From NCBI RefSeq assembly GCF_016545825.1, contig NC_052618.1, positions 33,426,196-33,490,195 of the forward strand: 64,000 bases of DNA. The letters run 5' to 3'. The notes under the pieces are model-generated. The model searched no databases. It saw only the letters and a list, made by a program, of their open reading frames with translations, and was not told where the DNA came from. The number at the start of each line of letters is the position of its first letter. The first letter of the stretch is position 1. The DNA comes from Eucalyptus grandis (Eukaryota > Streptophyta > Magnoliopsida > Myrtales > Myrtaceae). The position numbers and the translations under genes are program-made. Positions 57,586-64,000 of the stretch are shown here, one piece after another.

Positions 57586-60500
57586 ATAGAGTTAGTCAAA
57601 GAGCTACAAAATGGTGCACAATTTTCAACTTCCTTGGCAAAGAAAAAAGAGCAGGGCGGAGCACTTCCTGTCCTGATAGTGTTTAGAATTACCTTATGTG
57701 CCTCAAGCATGTTGCAGGGGCAAAATCGATGGTGTTCAGGTTGACCGAATTTCAAAATAAGGTAATTTAGGATTAGTCTTGGACTGGAATTTAGACTTCA
57801 GATTGGTGCAAACTCGAATTCAAGATTAATTTGAGATATGATCAATATTCGGCCAATTAAGGTTACGATAGGCGTTCGAATTCAGAGATCATGATCGATA
57901 GAAGAGAGGTTTGCGAAATTTTGGTGGAATATTTGGATCTCTTAAAAAAAATAAAAAGAAAGAGAAAGAGGAAGCCTTTGGAAAGGAAAGTGTGTAGATT
58001 TTTATAACCAATATGTTGGCATAAGATTCATCAACGGACTCCACCAATTGTTTATTTCCCATGAATTCTCCATGGTATGCGGGATTTCTTCGGCTATTAA
58101 AAAAAACACCAATGAGAAAGCAAAATCGCGGCCAGCAAAGAGCGAAAACGTAGGAGATCGTGGAGTCTGAATAGAAGGAACGAGAGGGAATGATGGCCAA
58201 TCAAAAGGGTGTTGTTTTAAAACTCAAGGTAGACACCTGTAAACGGGGGCCATGTACAAATACTCAAGATAGAGAGAGAACACACTGAGAAGAGTTCTCG
58301 AAGCGAAGCTTTGTCAAAACGCCGAACTCTCTTTCCTCTAGCACCCCTCCTCGATGAATTACATGGTTAAATTGAGTACCAAGTTGTGGTAGGATGGGCT
58401 TGGGAGAGTTTGCACGAAACATGAGCGGTTGCCTCGTGAGAGAAACCTTTGTTCTTGTTTAGTAAATCCGTTAGCTTTCCCTTAGTTGTTCACTTTTGGG
58501 ATGGTCACAACAATATCACATAAAATCACTATGTTGAAGGGGGTTTTGAGGCTACATGTTGTGATCACTTATAGAGATGGAGCTCCGAGGCTACGGCCTG
58601 CGATCACTAACAAATTATATCAAAACAAGTACACCGGTAGCATGAGCATAGTAAGCGAGATCATTGTCATTTGAATAAACATCATAAGAGAGGGCATCAA
58701 GAGGGTATTATCATAGAGAAAACACTGATTGCATGAACAAATTAAGCCAGATTTTTTTGTTTGAAAAACAATCAATTACATGAAATTGTCATTCGATTGG
58801 GAAGATATCATCAATCAACAAATTTCCTAAGATAAAAGTGATTGTGAAAATGATCTTGACTCAACGAAAAGGATTGTTAAGTATGCCAAATGAGAGTCCC
58901 TTAGTCAGAAAGGATTTCTCATCCATGCTCAATAAAAGGCTTTTGATCCCATCCATTAATGTGGGAGTTAGATTGAAACACTCATTATACCTGCACTTCT
59001 AGTGTCAAAGTTATTGAGAATCATTCTCAATAGGTACACATTGACCAATCTGAGAGGTCTTTCAAAGGATTGTAATGTGGGCTCAATAACCTAAATACGA
59101 GACAAAAGATAAGCGTCATTCACTAAGAAATGAATTAATCAGTCAATCATCATCTTCCTCAAGTTTTCAAGTCAAAAAATCTAAAGATGAGACAAGATAA
59201 CCTTGCTCCCATTTCCTTAACTAGGAGCTTTCAATGTGAACTTCATATGTCGGTCTAAACTACTCCAATCTGAAGAGACTTGATTAGGGATAGACTCTTT
59301 ATTGGGGTTAAGAAATGAAAGGCCTATTAGGCTTAAAAATATTTCAAGGGATTTTGGAGCCGGTAATAATCTAAGCATCATTACCAACTTCCTTCTAAAA
59401 TTCTCTTATTCTTTGACAATTAATCTATACATGAAAGTTTTGCTCTTGATTCTAATGCATACGTAGAATCTTGATTCAACTTTTGATTCTAATGCATATG
59501 TAGATTTTTCATTGTAACACTTTCTACATTAATGGTTTATTTGCCTTGCTCTTACGTGGCACTATTTTTCATACCCCAAGCTTTTCATCCTCTTTTTCAT
59601 TTCATACTTTTTGGCTTTACCATTCAAAGCATTCTACATATCACAATTCAATAATTTGTTTCCTACATTTGAGAGCTATGGACTCTCCAGACTCCTTGTC
59701 TTTAGTCACTGCTCTTGAAAAATCACATGCCTTGCTCTAATGTAGGGGATGATCACCAGCTAAATTTTCAAGAAATGAATTATTAGGCTCAAATTGACTT
59801 TGCAAAGGATGTAAGTGTGTAGAATAAAGAATTGAATGTTACTCATCATTTTGGGGTATTTCAAACTTCCATTTTTTACCTAAAAGACAGAATAAAAAGA
59901 TTTATGCAAGTGAGGAAAAATATCCCTCGTCTTTTTTCACCAAATAATGTCAATCGGAACCTCCATATTTGCGCCATTGCGCGTGGTTCTTCATAGGTTA
60001 TTTTTATAAGAATTTTTCACATTTAAAGGCTTAAAAGGGCTCACTATGGCCAGTTGTGTCGTGTAAGATAGAGAAAAGAAATGCCTCACAAATGAATCCT
60101 TCATCCTTAAATGATATGGTTTTTTTCACTCAACTCTCAAAGTGTTTAATGGATCTATTTAGGAGATGGCTTGCCTTTCCTCATCCTAAGTGCTTCTCAC
60201 TTGGCATGATTAAACATCATTTTTCTATTGTTTAGATAATCTAAGTAGATTAAACTCTATGGGGAATTTTGATTCAGAATGAATGATCCACCAAGCAAAA
60301 AAACAAATTTCAAATAAAGAAGTATCCATTGTCTTTGTGGGAAATTTCTTTCTTCCCAAAATTTTTAATTTTTTTTCATCATTTTAAGAGGAACACTAAA
60401 GTTTTCTTTTTTGTGATGAAAATTCTTCATATGATTTTCATTTCTTCTTGGGAAAAAATGTATTTACCTATAATGTGGTGACTTGGTAACCCTGTAAAGA

Positions 60501-60800
60501 CTGACAAGGAATGTGTTAGAGTATGAATCTCTAGGGATTTAAAGATTGGAAAGATACAACATTACCCTTCTTTTTGGGTAAAGTGAAATCGATACAATTT
60601 TACCATTGATTTGTTTGGTTCTTCTAACACTATTGTATACTTATGGGCCTAAGGCTTTCAAAGTGCCTATGGTTTTGCACGCAAGACTTAAAGATACTAA
60701 TGGATTTTCTCTTAAAGGTGGAAATGCCTAAGATTTGTAACTGAGATTTCTTGCGACCTTTTTTCTAGTTTCCTCATTGAGTAAACAGGATAAGAAATAG
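57586..60800. other. Long interval without a recognised gene
   Basis: AT-rich (about 35% GC by eye). Frames such as 57889-58200 (minus), 58486-58674 and 59546-59740 (plus) lack family motifs. No repeat of note was resolved; decayed retroelement sequence is possible. Confidence 0.45.
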
Positions 60801-60804
60801 TTTA

Positions 60805-62975
60805 GGGGGTACTGTCCAAGTCAGGCCAACAACCCTCAATTAAGCGCAGGCTATCCCAAACCCTTACCTCGCATAACGTTAGGTTCATTTTAAGTTTCAA
60901 ATTAATATTAAAGAATTCTATGCAAGACAAGAGTTACCAAAAATCTATCAGGGTCGATTAAAAACCAAGTGAGACACGGGAGTTTATCTTGCTTTCTATA
61001 TAACTAGAGATGAAGTAGTTTCGAGGATTTGATTACTCTGATCAATCTAATTAACACCCTTTCGGTATCTCTAACTTAGTATGATTGTTCATCTAAGTGA
61101 AATAAACAGCTTTTTACCAATTATGATCCTAAAGGCCTTTAATGACACTAAGTGTTCATGCCATGGTTTTTGAGAGTTTATTATAATCCTAATGCTTTCC
61201 CTAAGCATACTAAAAAGGAAAAGAACAACCAATTTATTGAAAGTGCAAGAAATAAATACCAAAGTATTGAAAACGCCTAAAGTAAAGCACAAGAAATAAA
61301 TCCTAATACTCGTCCGTCAAAAAAATATACATAGCTTTACTCTAAGCCTCAGAACTACAACACATATAAGCTAAAACCAAATTGAGGCCAATTTCTTATC
61401 CAAAAGATCAATCTACCTAAACCTAAGTTGTATCAAAAGCAACCAATAAAACCCCCTTAAACTAAAGGTTATGTTATCCAATTGAAACTAAACTAAATCT
61501 ATTACTAAGATTTAACAACCTAATCAAGACTTTAGTTTGAATCATTTTCTGATTTAAAAAAAATTGAATTTTTTTATTTTGTTTAATTTTTAAAAAATTA
61601 TTATATTATTTCTTTCAATTCCGAAAATGGGGACTCGGGCCAGGTCCGAACACGGGCTGCAATCCGGTCTCATGGATCTGGCCCATGAAGACTACAAGCC
61701 TGATAGAAGAAGTGGGCTCATTGATTCAAGCCCAGTCCGACCACAACCAGAATCAAGTCCAAACTCATTCTACCAAATTAAACCCAAACTCAGCATGCCC
61801 AATTAAGCCGAAAAATTATCAATACTGAATCGGACCCAAACTCCCCAAATTAAACAAGTCCAAATTTGCCAAAAATTTCCGCTTAAACCCACTTTACTGT
61901 CGTCTTCGTCTTCATTTTCACCTTGCACGAACCCGAATCATTCAATCTCCTGGTTCTTTACAAAGTGAGCGCAACTACTTGACTGCTACACTAAATTCAA
62001 ACCATGAAATAACCTATACCCCGCGGTTACCTTAAGTTGTCCGTCACCGAACCTCCACTATAATCGTGCATATACCCTTGGTATTTACCGGAACAAACAA
62101 ATGGAAAGGAGTGCAATGAACGAACAGATACAAACATGGGTAGCGATTCATATTAGGGCAACAGATGCAGTGTTAGCGCCTCGCCATCGAGCCTCATTGA
62201 TTGCCACCACCAGCGCACATGGATAATAATGAGAGAGAATGCTCAGATGCGTTCTCAATAACTATAAGACATAATTTTTTTTTTCCTAAAAGCAAGCTAA
62301 ACAAGAAATAACGTGTGGATGCATCAATATGAGCTCATTGATTAATAGTATGGATCAATTGGCAAAGGCCTCTTTGATGCATTTTATCAACCCATGGAGG
62401 ATGATGCGAATATTAATCCTAAGCACAAGACCGAAATGGTTTCTTTTTATCCAAAATCTATACTAGAGCAGGAATGCCGACACAAGTGACGTCAACACAG
62501 CCAGACCATATATTTCATCAAAACAGGGCAATAGAGAGGAGAGGTTAACTTATCAAGGAGGAGCTGTTGGTCGTGGTTACTGGTCAAGCTTGCACGGGAA
62601 GTCTTGGTTACTGAACGGAAGCGAAGCTGCGATTCTTACTTCTCTGTCGCGAAGCAAGGAACAGAATACCTCCGACATTCCTTCAAGACCAACGGCGTGG
62701 AAAACACACTTCCGAAATCTTCTAGCGACAACCAGCAAAAGAGGCTAACGTCACCGGAGACAGAAGACAGAGGGCCTCGGTGAGAGGAAAAAGAACGATG
62801 GTGACTGAGGAAAGTGGGACTTGTGACAGGCCGCCGAGTTATCTCTTGCAATGATCGGCTATGGAAGCTTGTTCAGGGTTGCTTGAGATTTTCAGAGAGA
62901 GAGAGCCGATTGAGAAAAAAAAAAATCTCCACACCCTCCGTCTAATTTTTTTCATTTTTGTGAACGTCAAAACCT
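60805..62975 (-). mobile_element. LTR of the TGTTGACACC family, third copy
   Basis: In the same order as 20958-23372: AAGCGCAGGCTATCCCAAAC (compare AGGCGTGAGCTCTCCCAAG), CGCATAACGTTAGG, GGTCGATTAAAAACCAAGTG, GAGGATTTGATTACTCTGAT, an AT-rich tract (61560-61620) and a diverged right end GAACGTCAAAACC, i.e. TTTTGACGTTC on the minus strand. Ends are approximate; no target duplication was resolved. Confidence 0.6.
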
Positions 62976-62994
62976 TGAGATATCCCCCTCTTTG

Positions 62995-63340
62995 AACGTT
63001 TGGAGGGTTGGCCGACTTGAATGAGCGGGGTCATCCAAAATGGCATCCGAGCAAGACCAGTTCTAGTAGAGATGTGCAGTTCCTGGGCAGACTAGACCTA
63101 TAACTAATTCAACGAGGTGGGCAGTGATCACTAAGGTGAGAGGGCTCAAATAAGATCCAGTTCATGGTTTGCTTCTAGCATGGCAGGAATGGACTGCTCC
63201 AAACATAGAATATGGGAGTATCACTAGGTGACATGGACCAACATTGGATTGGAGAGGCATATTGAATAATTCATAAGTTTACACTTCCCAAATGACCACC
63301 ACCTTATATAGTTATTTTAAGTACTTCTCTTGGAGGGCTT
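62995..63340 (+). repeat. Dispersed repeat, second copy of 37858-38130
   Basis: Aligns over about 280 bp with the other copy, then differs where a TIR element begins here at about 63341. Function unknown. Confidence 0.7.
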
Positions 63341-63947
63341 TATTAGAAAAAAAAAAAGTCATAAATCTTTTGTATTTGTGCTAATTTAGTCCTAAATTTT
63401 TTATTGGTGCCAATTTAATCCTAAATCTTTTAATTTGGCGCCAATTTTGGTAAGATTTTCTTGACTGGGTGTCGATTGGTTGATGTGGCACAGTCGGTGT
63501 TGATGTGAACAACTTTTAATAATCTTTTAATATTTTTTCGAATTATTTTATTTTTATTTTTATTTTTATTTCTTTTTTTTTTTTTTCCTTCACTTCCTCC
63601 TTTCTCTAGCCGATTGTCGAACCTTGGTGACCTCGACCTTGCTGGCCTCTAGCAAGCTTCACCAGCCATTGGTGAGGCTCAAGCCCTCGCTAGTGGCCTT
63701 GCCAGATCCAGTGAAGTTGCCCTCACGGCCTAGGCAGCCTCAAGCTAGCCTCACCAAAGGTTGGGCGAGGCTTGACCCCTGCTAGATTCGGCAAGGGCAA
63801 GCGTCACCACTTAGCACAAGCAGCCCTCGCGTCCTCTAGCAAGGGCTTGAGCTTGGCTGGTGGTCGATGAGGTCTTGACCTCATTGGGCGCCACCTTTGA
63901 CCAATCGCCAAGGTCCAGCGACCGACCGGAGGAAAAGGGAGAAAGGA

Positions 63948-63984
<37 letters not shown>

Positions 63985-64000
63985 AAAAGTTATCCACGTC
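63341..64000. mobile_element. MULE-like TIR element, cut by the window end
   Basis: Starts with GAAAAAAAAAAAGTCATAAATC after GGAGGGCTTTATTA, with arm words TTGGTGCCAATTTAATCC, GGTGTTGATGTG and AACTTTTAATAATC. The GC-richer core (63600-63910) has CCTTG and GGCAAGG words; the right arm begins near 63940 with an AT microsatellite (63950-63980) and is incomplete. Confidence 0.7.

Overview
This is a repeat-rich piece of a land-plant nuclear chromosome. Genes have GT-AG introns, one gene is a GASA/snakin peptide (a plant-only family), and the transposons are typical of plants. The hydrolase subfamily and the style of the non-autonomous elements (AT-rich inverted arms around very GC-rich cores) suggest a woody eudicot. 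Myrtaceae is a guess from memory of similar repeats and is not shown here. I see no rRNA, tRNA, CRISPR array or bacterial-type gene.

Only three genes look intact. A two-exon GASA/snakin peptide gene lies at 274-663 (+). Two paralogous four-exon alpha/beta hydrolase genes face away from their shared interval's ends in opposite orientation: copy A at 9634-16659 (+) and copy B at 43083-46528 (-). Exons 2, 3 and 4 have identical lengths in both (90, 68 and 148 nt), and both keep the Ser-Asp-His triad. Copy A has a first intron of about 4.5 kb swollen by repeats, against about 1.0 kb in copy B. The promoter-proximal DNA of copy A is also present as an inverted copy about 1 kb upstream, so the gene sits behind a large imperfect hairpin.

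Nearly everything else is mobile DNA, much of it nested. From left to right: a MULE-like TIR element (1757-2412); a 5'-truncated LINE with a 16-bp target duplication (2975-4188); a MULE-like element (6156-6681); a PIF/Harbinger transposase scrap inside the copy A hairpin (8811-9065); TIR elements in copy A intron 1; an antisense, decayed Ty1-copia element (about 17.2-24.5 kb) cut by a 2.4-kb solo LTR; further LTRs of that same non-coding family at 29435-31591 and about 60.8-63.0 kb; a MULE-like element with a perfect 9-bp target duplication (28359-29073); a three-level nest (33388-37787); a second nest with a PIF-type element in the arm of another TIR element (39887-41800); a hAT-type element (46885-48114); a decayed Ty1-copia element with both LTRs, PBS and PPT (48809-56216); and an unexplained 380-bp tandem array (56717-57585).

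No operon-like or novel multi-gene system is visible. The most unusual points are the snakin gene that has lost one of its 12 family cysteines, the inverted promoter copy in front of hydrolase A, the similar GC-rich cores in TIR elements of different superfamilies, the cluster of bZIP/WRKY-type motifs in the copia leader, and the tandem array with peptide-level similarity between units.
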